The position numbers were made by a program, and so were the translations under genes. Positions 16,562-24,811 of a stretch of DNA of 64,000 nucleotides are shown piece by piece. The notes under the pieces are model-generated. The model was not told where the DNA came from, searched no databases, and saw nothing but the letters and a program-made list of their open reading frames with translations. Numbering within the stretch: position 1 is the stretch's first letter; every line of letters begins with the position of its first letter. The stretch is from HGM04593 sp045661225. GTDB lineage: Bacteria > Bacteroidota > Bacteroidia > Bacteroidales > Bacteroidaceae. Location of the stretch: NCBI GenBank assembly GCA_045661225.1, contig JAZRFF010000003.1:124001-188000 (forward strand), read 5' to 3'.

Positions 16562-17536
16562 TTAAAGATTTCTATTCAACAAAGAGTCGGCAAAAGCCTT
16601 TAGACAGAGTTTCTTTTCGGCAGGAACGGAAAGTCTTTCCATATACTCATCACACTCGTCGAAAAGCGCCTGTATACGTTTCTCGCAAATCTCCCGAACT
16701 CCAAGCTCGTTATAAACCGAAGTAAAGAATGCAATTTTTTCGGCCGCATCGAACTCCTTTTTCTCCATCCACTCCTTCATCAAGGCCAACTGTTCGGGCG
16801 ACGCAAGGTTCATTGCTGTAATGAGCAAGAATGTCTTTTTATTGCAACAAATATCACCACCTATTTTCTTGCCAAAAAGCGATTGGTCGGCATACACGTC
16901 GAGCAGGTCGTCCTGCAACTGGAAAGCAAGTCCCATTCTCTCGCCATAGGCATACAGAGCATCAAGGTCGTCTTTCGATGCCCCGGCTAGCATTCCACCC
17001 AATTTGAGCGCTGCAGCAAGCAACACCGAGGTCTTTAGGCGTATCATCTCCATATACTCGCACTCCTTTACATTGTCACGATTTTCAAAGTCAAGGTCAT
17101 ACTGCTGTCCGTCGCCTATCTCCTTGGCTGTCTCGGTAAAAAGCGCAAGCATACCCGGCAGTTTGTCGGCCGGAACGTGCGAAAGGAATTCATACGCAAG
17201 CACCAGCATTGTATCACCCGAAAGAATGGCTGCCGTATCGCCCCATTTAGCGCACACAGTAGGCTTGCCGCGACGAATATCGGCACGGTCCATCACGTCG
17301 TCGTGAATAAGAGTGTAGTTATGATAGGTCTCTACCGCCACTGCCGGATAAAGAGCCTCGGTGACATTTCCCCTATACATATTATAGGCCATAAGGAACA
17401 GCACCGGACGTACACGTTTGCCACTCTGCGACAGAGTGTACCTTATTGGCGCGTACAGTTCACGCGGTTCTCTTTCGAACTGCAAATTATCTATAAACTC
17501 ATTGACTATGTCTCTAATTTCTTCCCACTTGTACAT
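16562..17536 (-). CDS. Polyprenyl (isoprenyl) diphosphate synthase
   Basis: 324 residues. A trans-prenyl diphosphate synthase that elongates allylic diphosphates with isopentenyl diphosphate. The first aspartate-rich motif is LIHDDVMDRADIRRG (about residues 76-90), and the second is FQLQDDLLDVYAD. GKRVRPVL near the N terminus binds diphosphate. The chain length of the product (farnesyl, geranylgeranyl or octaprenyl) cannot be set with confidence; the length suits a general IspA/GGPP-type enzyme. It is the first gene of the run that continues to 11846. Confidence 0.93.
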   Translation of the reverse strand: MYKWEEIRDIVNEFIDNLQFEREPRELYAPIRYTLSQSGKRVRPVLFLMAYNMYRGNVTEALYPAVAVETYHNYTLIHDDVMDRADIRRGKPTVCAKWGDTAAILSGDTMLVLAYEFLSHVPADKLPGMLALFTETAKEIGDGQQYDLDFENRDNVKECEYMEMIRLKTSVLLAAALKLGGMLAGASKDDLDALYAYGERMGLAFQLQDDLLDVYADQSLFGKKIGGDICCNKKTFLLITAMNLASPEQLALMKEWMEKKEFDAAEKIAFFTSVYNELGVREICEKRIQALFDECDEYMERLSVPAEKKLCLKAFADSLLNRNL

Positions 17537-17607
17537 AATTTAAACTCCTTAGAAGATTGAAAACATTTATACCAGAAACAACTCCCGGATTATTCTTATA
17601 ATAAAAA

Positions 17608-17629
17608 AGAGGCTGCATTCGCAGCCTCT
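17608..17629 (-). terminator. Terminator after the TonB gene
   Basis: A nine-pair stem (AGAGGCTGC with GCAGCCTCT) and a four-base loop. On the minus strand it is followed by TTTTTTATTATAAG. It lies about 20 bases past the TonB stop codon. Confidence 0.85.
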
Positions 17630-17650
17630 CCTCTTTTATTCTTAACTTTA

Positions 17651-18391
17651 TTACTGCAAGCGGAACATCACAGGGAGTGTAAACCACACACGCACCGCCT
17701 TACCGGCCTGCTTACCGGGCGACCACTTAGGCATTTCTCCAACCACGCGCACCGCCTCTTTGTCAAGGTACATATCTCCAGAGCTCTTGAGCACCTCAAT
17801 ATTCTGGATTGAACCGTCGGTATTAACGACAAAGCGCAGGATAGTTCTACCTTGTGAGTTATTATCGCGCGAAATACGTGGATAGTTGATATTGTCACTC
17901 AACCACTTATACATTGCCTGCAAACCACCGGGGAATTCTGCAGGATTCTCTACAATCTGGAAAATCTGCTCCTCTTCAACAACCTCGTCTACAACAAGAA
18001 CCGCATTGTCCGAAACATCAACGGGGTCAGCTACAATATCCTCGCTTGAAATAAGTTCACTCTCCTGCTGGTCAATCTCGTCCTTGATAATTTCAATAAC
18101 CTCGGTTGGTTTCTGCGCTGCAGGAGGAGGAGGCAACTGGTGCTTAACCTGAATCTGAATCTCTTTAAGAGTTTCAGGTTCATCAATTGCAGGAGGAGGA
18201 GCTGTTGCCACTATTCTTGCGTCCTTATCCTCAAATGTTGTAAACTCAAAAGCGACAAAAAGTACCGCAAAGACCATCATAAAGCCAATCAACAGCCACA
18301 CAGTCTTGTGCTGGTCAAGATTAACTTTCGCACTCTTCTTGACCTCAATGTACTCGCTTCCTTTAAACTGATTATTATTCTCTGTACTCAT
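17651..18391 (-). CDS. TonB-type energy transducer
   Basis: 246 residues. A short cytoplasmic N terminus is followed by one membrane helix (about residues 28-47, VWLLIGFMMVFAVLFVAF), a proline- and acid-rich periplasmic linker with PPPAIDEPE and HQLPPPPAAQKP, and a C-terminal TonB domain (about 165-246) containing YPRISRDN, GRTILRFVVNTDGSI and KWSPGKQAGK. It carries proton-motive energy to outer-membrane TonB-dependent transporters such as the SusC protein at 31 kb. No exbB or exbD is adjacent. It is a single gene with its own promoter box and terminator. Confidence 0.93.
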   Translation of the reverse strand: MSTENNNQFKGSEYIEVKKSAKVNLDQHKTVWLLIGFMMVFAVLFVAFEFTTFEDKDARIVATAPPPAIDEPETLKEIQIQVKHQLPPPPAAQKPTEVIEIIKDEIDQQESELISSEDIVADPVDVSDNAVLVVDEVVEEEQIFQIVENPAEFPGGLQAMYKWLSDNINYPRISRDNNSQGRTILRFVVNTDGSIQNIEVLKSSGDMYLDKEAVRVVGEMPKWSPGKQAGKAVRVWFTLPVMFRLQ

Positions 18392-18420
18392 ATAGCGATA
18401 TGTATTTATTTTCTAATGGG

Positions 18421-18428
18421 CAAAAATA
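18421..18428 (-). promoter_or_regulatory. -7 promoter box of the TonB gene
   Basis: The minus strand reads TATTTTTG, an exact TAnnTTTG match, 30 bases upstream of the ATG at 18391. Confidence 0.5.
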
Positions 18429-18637
18429 AACAATATTTTTCAATACGCACGATTAAAACAATCTTTTTTTTATTTTAATAAGATTTTCTTTTGTTGCAAC
18501 CGAATAAAAAGCGTTTTTTTGCGTTAATTCATTACTGTTGGCAAGCAGTTGTACAACCAAAAACAGAATAAAACAAAAAAAAGCAGTATATTCGCAATGC
18601 TAAAAATCACCTGCCCACAAAACTATATAAAATATTT

Positions 18638-19621
18638 ATGAACGTGAAGCGTAAAAACATCTTTTTTTATATTTTTCTTCTACTGCCCCTGTTTGTTACG
18701 GCGCAGAAAGGAGAGAACGCGTTCAACATTCTGCGCATACCCCATTCTGCACGTGCCGCAGCTATCGGAGGCAACAACATAACCCTTTTCGACGACGACA
18801 TCACACTCGCCATACACAACCCGGCCCTGTTGGCAAACACGTCCGACAAGACTATAAGCCTCTCCTTTATGACATATATGAGCGACAGCAAGATTGCCGG
18901 AGCTATGTTCAACAAGACTTTCGGGGAGCGCTCCAACAGCGCAATAGCCATACGTTACATTGACCACGGAGAGTTCGAGGGATACACCGATGACAACATT
19001 TTCACAGGCACATTCAGAGCCAAAGACATTGACTGTTCACTGCTATACAGCTATTTGCTGAGCGACCATTGGAGCGGCGGAGTAACAGGACGTTTCTTGT
19101 ATTCAAAGTACGAAAGTTTAAGTTCCATAGCCTTGGGAGTAGACTTAGGCATAAACTATTTCAACCCCGACAACGAATTCTCGGCCTCTCTTGCGATAAA
19201 GAACCTCGGAGGCCAGGTCAAGGCCTTTGAAGAGCAGCACTATCCAATGCCTATAGACGTGCAATTAGGTTTCACAAAACGCCTGGCACACGCTCCAATA
19301 CTATTGTCGGCCACGCTAACCGACCTCACACGCTGGAACAACGACTATTTCTACAATGCCGACGGCAGCAAAGACAGCTTCGGCGAACTATTGCTCAAGC
19401 ATTTTATCATTGGCGCCGACATTCTGATTGGGAAAAACGTCAATGTATCATTAGGCTACAATTACCGCGCAGCCTGCGAACTATCAACCGGAGGCAGCAA
19501 ATGGAGCGGGCTCACATTCGGCGCCGGACTGCATATAAATAAGGTAAAATTCTCTGCATCATACAGCGCGTTGCACATCTCATCATCATCGTTACTTTTC
19601 AACCTGTCTTATTCACTTTAG
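18638..19621 (+). CDS. porQ: Type IX secretion system protein PorQ
   Basis: 327 residues. A signal peptide (residues 1-22, ending LFVTAQ) precedes an outer-membrane barrel of the PorQ/PorV-like superfamily, with FNILRIPHSARAAAIGG (about 29-45) and DDDITLAIHNPALLAN. PorQ is known in Porphyromonas and Flavobacterium as part of the type IX secretion apparatus, although homologues also occur in Bacteroidales without a proven system. It lies 128 bases before cmk and may be transcribed separately because cmk has its own promoter box. Confidence 0.85.
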   Translation: MNVKRKNIFFYIFLLLPLFVTAQKGENAFNILRIPHSARAAAIGGNNITLFDDDITLAIHNPALLANTSDKTISLSFMTYMSDSKIAGAMFNKTFGERSNSAIAIRYIDHGEFEGYTDDNIFTGTFRAKDIDCSLLYSYLLSDHWSGGVTGRFLYSKYESLSSIALGVDLGINYFNPDNEFSASLAIKNLGGQVKAFEEQHYPMPIDVQLGFTKRLAHAPILLSATLTDLTRWNNDYFYNADGSKDSFGELLLKHFIIGADILIGKNVNVSLGYNYRAACELSTGGSKWSGLTFGAGLHINKVKFSASYSALHISSSSLLFNLSYSL

Positions 19622-19698
19622 GAACAACAACAGAAAAGATGATGAGAAAAACAGCACACGCAAAAAAAATACCGTCCATTTTGTTTATTTGTTTGCAA

Positions 19699-19706
19699 TA
19701 TCTTTG
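19699..19706 (+). promoter_or_regulatory. -7 promoter box for cmk-ispH-pfkA
   Basis: TATCTTTG matches TAnnTTTG exactly and lies 43 bases before the cmk ATG. TTTG copies at 19680-19683 and 19688-19691 could serve as the -33 element, although spacing is somewhat short. Confidence 0.6.
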
Positions 19707-19749
19707 TTAACTTTACAAAGAAATAAATACAAAGCAAACATAACCCATA

Positions 19750-20442
19750 ATGAAAAAGATAATTATCGCCATTGACGGCTTCTCGTCGTGCGGCAAAAGC
19801 ACTATGGCAAAAGCTCTTGCGCGCAATATTGGCTACCTATACTTCGACAGCGGCGCTATGTACCGTGCCGTCGCGTTATTTTGTATGCAAAACGGCCTTA
19901 TCGACAAAGACAAGGTTGACAGCGAGGCACTTCGGTCAAAAATGAAAGAAATTCGCATAACATTCGAAGCCGACCCGGAAACAAAAAACTCATCAACCCT
20001 ACTCAACGGAGTAAATGTAGAGCGCGAGATACGCTCGCTCGAAGTTTCGCGCTACGTAAGCCAGGTCGCCGCGCTCGATTTTGTGCGCAGTGCAATGGTT
20101 GAACAACAGCGCAGTATGGGCCAGGCTAAAGGCATTGTAATGGACGGACGCGATATTGGCACAACAGTTTTCCCCGAAGCCGAGATGAAAGTCTTTGTAA
20201 CCGCATCGGCCGAGGTTCGCGCTCAACGCCGATACGACGAACTGACAGCACGTGGCGACAACCCCGACTACAACGAGATACTCGAAAATGTGCTGCAGCG
20301 CGACCACTTAGACCAGACAAGAGCCGTCAGTCCACTGAAAAAAGCCGACGACGCTTTACTGCTCGACAACAGCGACCTCACCCGTGACGAACAGATGCAG
20401 TGGCTCATAGACACCTTTAAAAGATTGACCGAACAATGCTGA
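19750..20442 (+). CDS. cmk: Cytidylate kinase
   Basis: 230 residues. It phosphorylates CMP and dCMP with ATP. The P-loop is GFSSCGKSTMAKALA (residues 10-24), followed by YFDSGAMYRAVA, which binds the nucleotide, MDGRDIGTTVFPEA and the arginine-rich lid RAQRRYDEL. Full length. The stop overlaps the ispH start by 7 bases, which suggests coupled translation. Confidence 0.96.
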   Translation: MKKIIIAIDGFSSCGKSTMAKALARNIGYLYFDSGAMYRAVALFCMQNGLIDKDKVDSEALRSKMKEIRITFEADPETKNSSTLLNGVNVEREIRSLEVSRYVSQVAALDFVRSAMVEQQRSMGQAKGIVMDGRDIGTTVFPEAEMKVFVTASAEVRAQRRYDELTARGDNPDYNEILENVLQRDHLDQTRAVSPLKKADDALLLDNSDLTRDEQMQWLIDTFKRLTEQC

Positions 20443-21320
20443 AAATTGAAATTGACGAGCATTCAGGATTCTGCTTCGGAGTAACTACAGCCATTAAAAA
20501 GGCCGAAGAAGAGTTGCGCGGCGGGGGAACACTCTACTGCCTGGGCGACATTGTCCACAACAGCATCGAGTGCGCCCGTCTGCAACAGATGGGGCTCATC
20601 ACCATAGACCGCGCCACATACTCACAGTTACACAACGCGAAAGTACTGCTCAGAGCGCACGGCGAGCCGCCCGAAACATACGAAATTGCAAAGAGAAACA
20701 ATCTTGAGCTAATAGATGCCACCTGTCCGGTAGTACTGAAGCTACAGCAGAGAATAAAGAAAAAGTGGCAGGAGACCGAAGGTACAGAACGCCAGATAAT
20801 AATACACGGACAAGCCGGACACGCCGAGGTCCTGGGACTTGTAGGACAGACACGCGGAGAAGCCATTGTTGTCGAGAATCTTGAACAAATCGAGCGCATA
20901 GAGCACAACAAGGACACATATATATATTCGCAAACGACAAAATCGCTCGAAGGCTACAAAAGCATCGTTGCAGCAGTAGAGAACCACATCGACAAGGAGC
21001 ACAAATGCGAGTCGTTCAACACCGTATGCGGACAAGTAGCCAACAGAATGAGCGGAATAAGCGAATTTGCGAAGTCGCACCAGTTACTGTTTTTTGTATG
21101 CGGCAAAAAAAGTTCCAACGGCAAGATACTGTTCAACGAATGCCGTCGGGTAAACTCCAACGCACACCAGATTGAATCGCCCGAAGATATAGACCTGTCA
21201 CTCACCGACAATATCGGCACGATAGGCATATGCGGTGCAACCTCAACCCCAAAATGGCTTATGGAAAATTGCAAGAATACAATTATAAACTATCATAATA
21301 AGAAAAAATATGAAAAATAA
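20436..21320 (+). CDS. ispH: 4-hydroxy-3-methylbut-2-enyl diphosphate reductase
   Basis: 294 residues. Last step of the MEP isoprenoid pathway, giving IPP and DMAPP; it uses a [4Fe-4S] cluster. The three cluster cysteines are visible in GFCFGVTTAI (N-terminal), DATCPVVLKL and ICGATSTPKWL (C-terminal). GEPPETYE and HGQAGHAEVLG match the family. It overlaps cmk by 7 bases and pfkA by 11. The polyprenyl diphosphate synthase about 3 kb away on the other strand uses its products. Confidence 0.96.
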   Translation: MLKIEIDEHSGFCFGVTTAIKKAEEELRGGGTLYCLGDIVHNSIECARLQQMGLITIDRATYSQLHNAKVLLRAHGEPPETYEIAKRNNLELIDATCPVVLKLQQRIKKKWQETEGTERQIIIHGQAGHAEVLGLVGQTRGEAIVVENLEQIERIEHNKDTYIYSQTTKSLEGYKSIVAAVENHIDKEHKCESFNTVCGQVANRMSGISEFAKSHQLLFFVCGKKSSNGKILFNECRRVNSNAHQIESPEDIDLSLTDNIGTIGICGATSTPKWLMENCKNTIINYHNKKKYEK

Positions 21321-22296
21321 AATTCGTTGCGTGGGTATTCTCACATCAGGAGGAGACGCTCCGGGTATGAACGCGGCCATTCGTGCCGTCACACGTGCTT
21401 GTATCTATCACGACATTAAGGTAAAGGCAATTTACCGCGGTTACAAAGGCCTTATCACCGGCGAAATTGTCGAGTTTAAGACCGAGAACGTAAGTAACAT
21501 TATACAGCGCGGAGGAACAATCCTCAAGACAAGCCGTTGCGATGAGTTCAAGACCGAGGAGGGCCGCGCAAAAGCATACGAAACACTCCAGAAAGAGGGC
21601 ATTGACGCACTTGTTGTTATTGGCGGTGACGGTTCAATCACCGGCGCTTACAACCTTGCGCGCGAACACGACATTCCTTGCATAGCCCTTCCCGGAACCA
21701 TAGACAATGACCTTTACGGTACCGACACCACAATCGGATACGACACCGCACTAAACACCATTATGGAGTGTGTCGACAAGATTAGAGACACAGCATCGTC
21801 ACACGAGCGTCTGTTCATTGTCGAGGTTATGGGACGCGACGCAGGATTCCTTGCTCTCAACGGAACAATCGCCACCGGTGCCGAAGCCTGCGTACTACCC
21901 GAGATTGACCCCGAGTTTGAGCGCATAAACCAGTTTATTGCCAACGGGTTGCGCCGTACAAAGAGCAGCAGTATCGTGCTGTTTGCCGAGGGACGCGAAA
22001 AAGACTACAACATTATGGAGGTTGCCGAAGGAATGCGCAAAAAGTTCCCCGAACTTGACGTACGTGTTTCAATCCTCGGATATCTGCAGCGTGGCGGTAG
22101 CCCCACCGCCAACGACCGTATCCTTGCCAGTCGTTTAGGAGTAGCAGCCATAGACGCACTGCTTGAAGGACAGCGCAATGTTATGATTGGATTAAGAAAC
22201 AACGAGATAGTGTACATACCTTTCACTAAGGCCATAAAGGACGACAAGCCCATCGACCGCGAGACAGTGCGTGCACAAGAGATTCTCGCATCTTAA
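21310..22296 (+). CDS. pfkA: ATP-dependent 6-phosphofructokinase
   Basis: 328 residues. Converts fructose 6-phosphate to fructose 1,6-bisphosphate. N-terminal ILTSGGDAPGMNAAIRA, the ATP-binding VVIGGDGSITGA and the catalytic PGTIDNDLYGTDTTIGYDTA are intact, with the substrate site VEVMGRDAGFLAL. The glycine-aspartate of GGDGS favours ATP over pyrophosphate as donor. The start overlaps ispH by 11 bases, and a strong hairpin follows 24 bases after the stop. Confidence 0.97.
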   Translation: MKNKIRCVGILTSGGDAPGMNAAIRAVTRACIYHDIKVKAIYRGYKGLITGEIVEFKTENVSNIIQRGGTILKTSRCDEFKTEEGRAKAYETLQKEGIDALVVIGGDGSITGAYNLAREHDIPCIALPGTIDNDLYGTDTTIGYDTALNTIMECVDKIRDTASSHERLFIVEVMGRDAGFLALNGTIATGAEACVLPEIDPEFERINQFIANGLRRTKSSSIVLFAEGREKDYNIMEVAEGMRKKFPELDVRVSILGYLQRGGSPTANDRILASRLGVAAIDALLEGQRNVMIGLRNNEIVYIPFTKAIKDDKPIDRETVRAQEILAS

Positions 22297-22320
22297 CAAA
22301 GAAGATGAAGCAATAAATAC

Positions 22321-22348
22321 AAGCGAGTGGCTGTACGGCCACTCGCTT
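22321..22348. terminator. Shared terminator between convergent pfkA and 5-formyl-THF cyclo-ligase
   Basis: An 11-pair perfect stem (AAGCGAGTGGC with GCCACTCGCTT) and a six-base loop, flanked by A/T-rich sequence on both sides. Its last two bases reach into the final codons of the minus-strand gene. Confidence 0.8.
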
Positions 22349-22877
22349 ATTTATACACCACAAAATCCATCGTCACATCGTGAGGTTCTGCAACAAGCTC
22401 ATCGACCAACTGTTCGGCATAGCAAACACCAATCTTCGTGGCCCGGAAGCCCTCTTGCGACAAATATTTATCGTAGTAACCACGCCCACGCCCCATACGT
22501 GCCCCATCGCGAGTAAAAACGACACCCGGCACAACCGCCACGTCAATTTCGCCCGGAGCAACAGGCTCGACACCTTGCGGTTCCATTATACCCCAGGAAC
22601 CTTGTAAAAGATTACTGTTGCAATAAGGGTAGAATTTCATAATATCACCCTCGACACGCGGCAACACGACCAATATAAACTTAGAAAGTTCTTCAACCAA
22701 AGACCACACCTGAGGCTCGTCGTGCAAAGGAGAAAAAAGAGCCACCACACGCGCACCGCACGCCGACAAGCGTGTTCGCAGGACGTCACAAACAGCCATA
22801 GAGCGCACCGCCTTTTCCAAATCGGGAATCAAAGCCACACGGGCACGTATTTCCTTACGCAACTGTTTTTTATCCAT
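22347..22877 (-). CDS. 5-formyltetrahydrofolate cyclo-ligase
   Basis: 176 residues from the ATG at 22877 (MDKKQLRKEIRARVALIPD). Converts 5-formyl-THF to 5,10-methenyl-THF with ATP. The family motif RMGRGRGYYDKYL is present near the C terminus, with PGVVFTRDG before it. The frame opens further upstream, but that region overlaps meaB and does not look like the family. The start overlaps the meaB stop by 8 bases. It complements the folate one-carbon enzyme Fhs at 54 kb. Confidence 0.93.
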   Translation of the reverse strand: MDKKQLRKEIRARVALIPDLEKAVRSMAVCDVLRTRLSACGARVVALFSPLHDEPQVWSLVEELSKFILVVLPRVEGDIMKFYPYCNSNLLQGSWGIMEPQGVEPVAPGEIDVAVVPGVVFTRDGARMGRGRGYYDKYLSQEGFRATKIGVCYAEQLVDELVAEPHDVTMDFVVYK

Positions 22878-23982
22878 TGCCGCTCCTGTGAATCTTGTCG
22901 TAAAATTCGAGTACGGCAGCCGCAGCTGCAAAAGAGGTCACCTCCCCGGCCAATAACAACTGCTCATATCGCGACAGCTGTTCAGCCACACCCGGTGCAT
23001 TCCTGAAACGCATTCTCAGCTGCTCATCAATGCTCTCATACAGCCAATATTTCGATTGAGAGTAACGACGTTCGTCAAAAGCGCCATTAGCCTTTACTTT
23101 GTCGAAATATTCAAAAATCATATCCCAGACCTCTTTAACACCAATGTCATAAAAGCCCGAATATGTAAGCACCTGTGGACGTATTCCGCTCGCGGGCATA
23201 GGAAACAACTGCAGCGCATTGCGCAGATGAGCCGCAGTACGCTTGGCCGCCTCGACATTTGCACCATCGGCCTTGTTTATGACAACCCCATCGGCCATCT
23301 CCATAATTCCACGTTTAATACCTTGCAGTTCATCACCGGCACCACTTATCTGTATAAGCAGAAAGAAATCCACCATAGAGCACACAGCTGTCTCGCTCTG
23401 CCCCACGCCCACCGTCTCGACAAAAATCTTATCAAAGCCCGCAGCCTCGCACAGCACAATAGTCTCGCGAGTCTTACGCGCAACGCCACCCAGCGAACCG
23501 GCCGAAGCACTGGGACGGATAAAAGCATCGGGGTGTGCAGAGAGACGCTCCATACGAGTCTTGTCGCCCATAATGCTGCCCTTGCTTCTCTCGCTGCTCG
23601 GGTCGACCGCAAGAACAGCCAGTTTTCCGCCACAACGTTCAAGAACGTGCATTCCGAAAGCATCTATCGAGGTACTTTTGCCGGCACCCGGAACACCGGT
23701 TATTCCCACACGAAGCGAACGCCCCGAACAGGGCAAACAACGTTCTACAACCTCTTGCGCTATTGCCTGATGCTCGGGCAGCGTACTCTCGACAAGTGTC
23801 ACCGCGCGGCTTAATATGGTAATATCTCCGCGTAAAATTCCGTTGACATAATCATCGACAGTCAGTGTTGTTGCACGTTTGCGCCGCATAGTGCGCAGAT
23901 AGGGATTAAGCGTACCGAGCGGAGTTACCCCGTTGTTCACTTTCAGTCCTTTATAAGCCTCACTATTCTCAAGATGCTCCAT
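22870..23982 (-). CDS. meaB: Methylmalonyl-CoA mutase-associated GTPase MeaB
   Basis: 370 residues. A G3E/SIMIBI GTPase that protects and reloads the B12-dependent methylmalonyl-CoA mutase. The Walker A is GVPGAGKSTSIDAFG; VLAVDPSSERSKGSIMGDKTRM and FVETVGVGQSE are the switch motifs, and NKADG gives guanine specificity. The mutase genes themselves are not in the window. It would need cobalamin, which could link it to the BtuC/BtuF parts at 12-14 kb, but that is inference. Confidence 0.95.
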   Translation of the reverse strand: MEHLENSEAYKGLKVNNGVTPLGTLNPYLRTMRRKRATTLTVDDYVNGILRGDITILSRAVTLVESTLPEHQAIAQEVVERCLPCSGRSLRVGITGVPGAGKSTSIDAFGMHVLERCGGKLAVLAVDPSSERSKGSIMGDKTRMERLSAHPDAFIRPSASAGSLGGVARKTRETIVLCEAAGFDKIFVETVGVGQSETAVCSMVDFFLLIQISGAGDELQGIKRGIMEMADGVVINKADGANVEAAKRTAAHLRNALQLFPMPASGIRPQVLTYSGFYDIGVKEVWDMIFEYFDKVKANGAFDERRYSQSKYWLYESIDEQLRMRFRNAPGVAEQLSRYEQLLLAGEVTSFAAAAAVLEFYDKIHRSGNG

Positions 23983-24000
23983 ATAAACTTATTTATGCAA

Positions 24001-24008
24001 CGAAGGTA
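24001..24008 (-). promoter_or_regulatory. Possible -7 promoter box of meaB
   Basis: The minus strand reads TACCTTCG, one base off TAnnTTTG, 18 bases upstream of the meaB ATG. Confidence 0.35.
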
Positions 24009-24031
24009 ATAAATTAAGAGAGTAAAAACAA

Positions 24032-24057
24032 CAAGGTCGCCCAAAAAGGCGACCTTG
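24032..24057 (-). terminator. Terminator of the DUF3332 gene
   Basis: A ten-pair perfect stem (CAAGGTCGCC with GGCGACCTTG) and a six-base loop. On the minus strand TTGTTTTTACTC follows. Confidence 0.85.
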
Positions 24058-24082
24058 CTAACTTTTATTATTACAAAAGGAT

Positions 24083-24622
24083 TTATTTACCCATTGCAAA
24101 ATAGTTGTTCATCATAAAGTAAGCGTTATTCACACCCTGCTCATCGAGAGTTACATCAACAACGTCGCCATCGATATAAAGCTGTGCAGTGTTGTTGTCC
24201 ATAAACTTCATAAGCTTTGTAGTCTGGTTGTTATACTCAGCGCTCCATACATTCTCAGCATCATCGAAGAGAAGATTAACTGATGTAACGCCATTTGAGA
24301 GGTTGTAACCATTTTCAAGAGCTGTAATCTGAACATTCTCACCGTTGCTGTTCTTGACAATCTTTGTCTCGCCCGGTTCAGCAGCATTAACGCCACCCTG
24401 CCAGAACTCGATTGAGTTCATAACAATCATATCAATAAACATTGTAGCGCCATATACGGGAACAATGTGGAATGCCAAGAACACAAGCTCGTTAACAAAC
24501 TTATTGCCAAGCCCCTCGTTCCAATCCTTAAGAGTATTAGTCAAACGGAAAGAACCGATACAAGAAGAAAAAAGGATTGTTGCTGAAAGCAAATAAGCCA
24601 CAAATTTAAAATTCTTTTTCAT
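24083..24622 (-). CDS. DUF3332 family lipoprotein
   Basis: 179 residues. The N terminus has a hydrophobic stretch ending in ILFSSCIGSF, a probable lipobox with the cysteine at residue 21. GSFRLTNTLKDWNEGLGNKF and the following hydrophobic segment (about 47-70, FLAFHIVPVYGATMFIDMIV) are characteristic of DUF3332, an unassigned family of small envelope proteins. The C-terminal half is a soluble beta-rich region with VNLLFDDAENVWSAEY. A single gene with its own promoter box and terminator. Confidence 0.85.
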   Translation of the reverse strand: MKKNFKFVAYLLSATILFSSCIGSFRLTNTLKDWNEGLGNKFVNELVFLAFHIVPVYGATMFIDMIVMNSIEFWQGGVNAAEPGETKIVKNSNGENVQITALENGYNLSNGVTSVNLLFDDAENVWSAEYNNQTTKLMKFMDNNTAQLYIDGDVVDVTLDEQGVNNAYFMMNNYFAMGK

Positions 24623-24692
24623 AGATAGAAGTATTTAGTTAGTTAATAAATAAACACAGCGTGGTCAAAAGTTCTATACGCTGTCTGGAGCG

Positions 24693-24700
24693 CAAATTTA
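24693..24700 (-). promoter_or_regulatory. -7 promoter box of the DUF3332 gene
   Basis: The minus strand reads TAAATTTG, an exact TAnnTTTG match, about 70 bases upstream of the ATG at 24622. Confidence 0.5.
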
Positions 24701-24764
24701 TTATTTTTTTTGAAAATAAAAGTTTTTTAATAAAAATTTATAACATCAAGATAAAAAAAAACAA

Positions 24765-24792
24765 GAAAGACGGGACAAACGCCCCGTCTTTC
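24765..24792 (-). terminator. Terminator of the flippase-pepD operon
   Basis: GAAAGACGGG pairs with CCCGTCTTTC across an eight-base loop. On the minus strand it is followed by TTGTTTTTTTTTATC. It lies 20 bases after the pepD stop. Confidence 0.9.
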
Positions 24793-24811
24793 CAGCACAC
24801 CTTATTTATTA

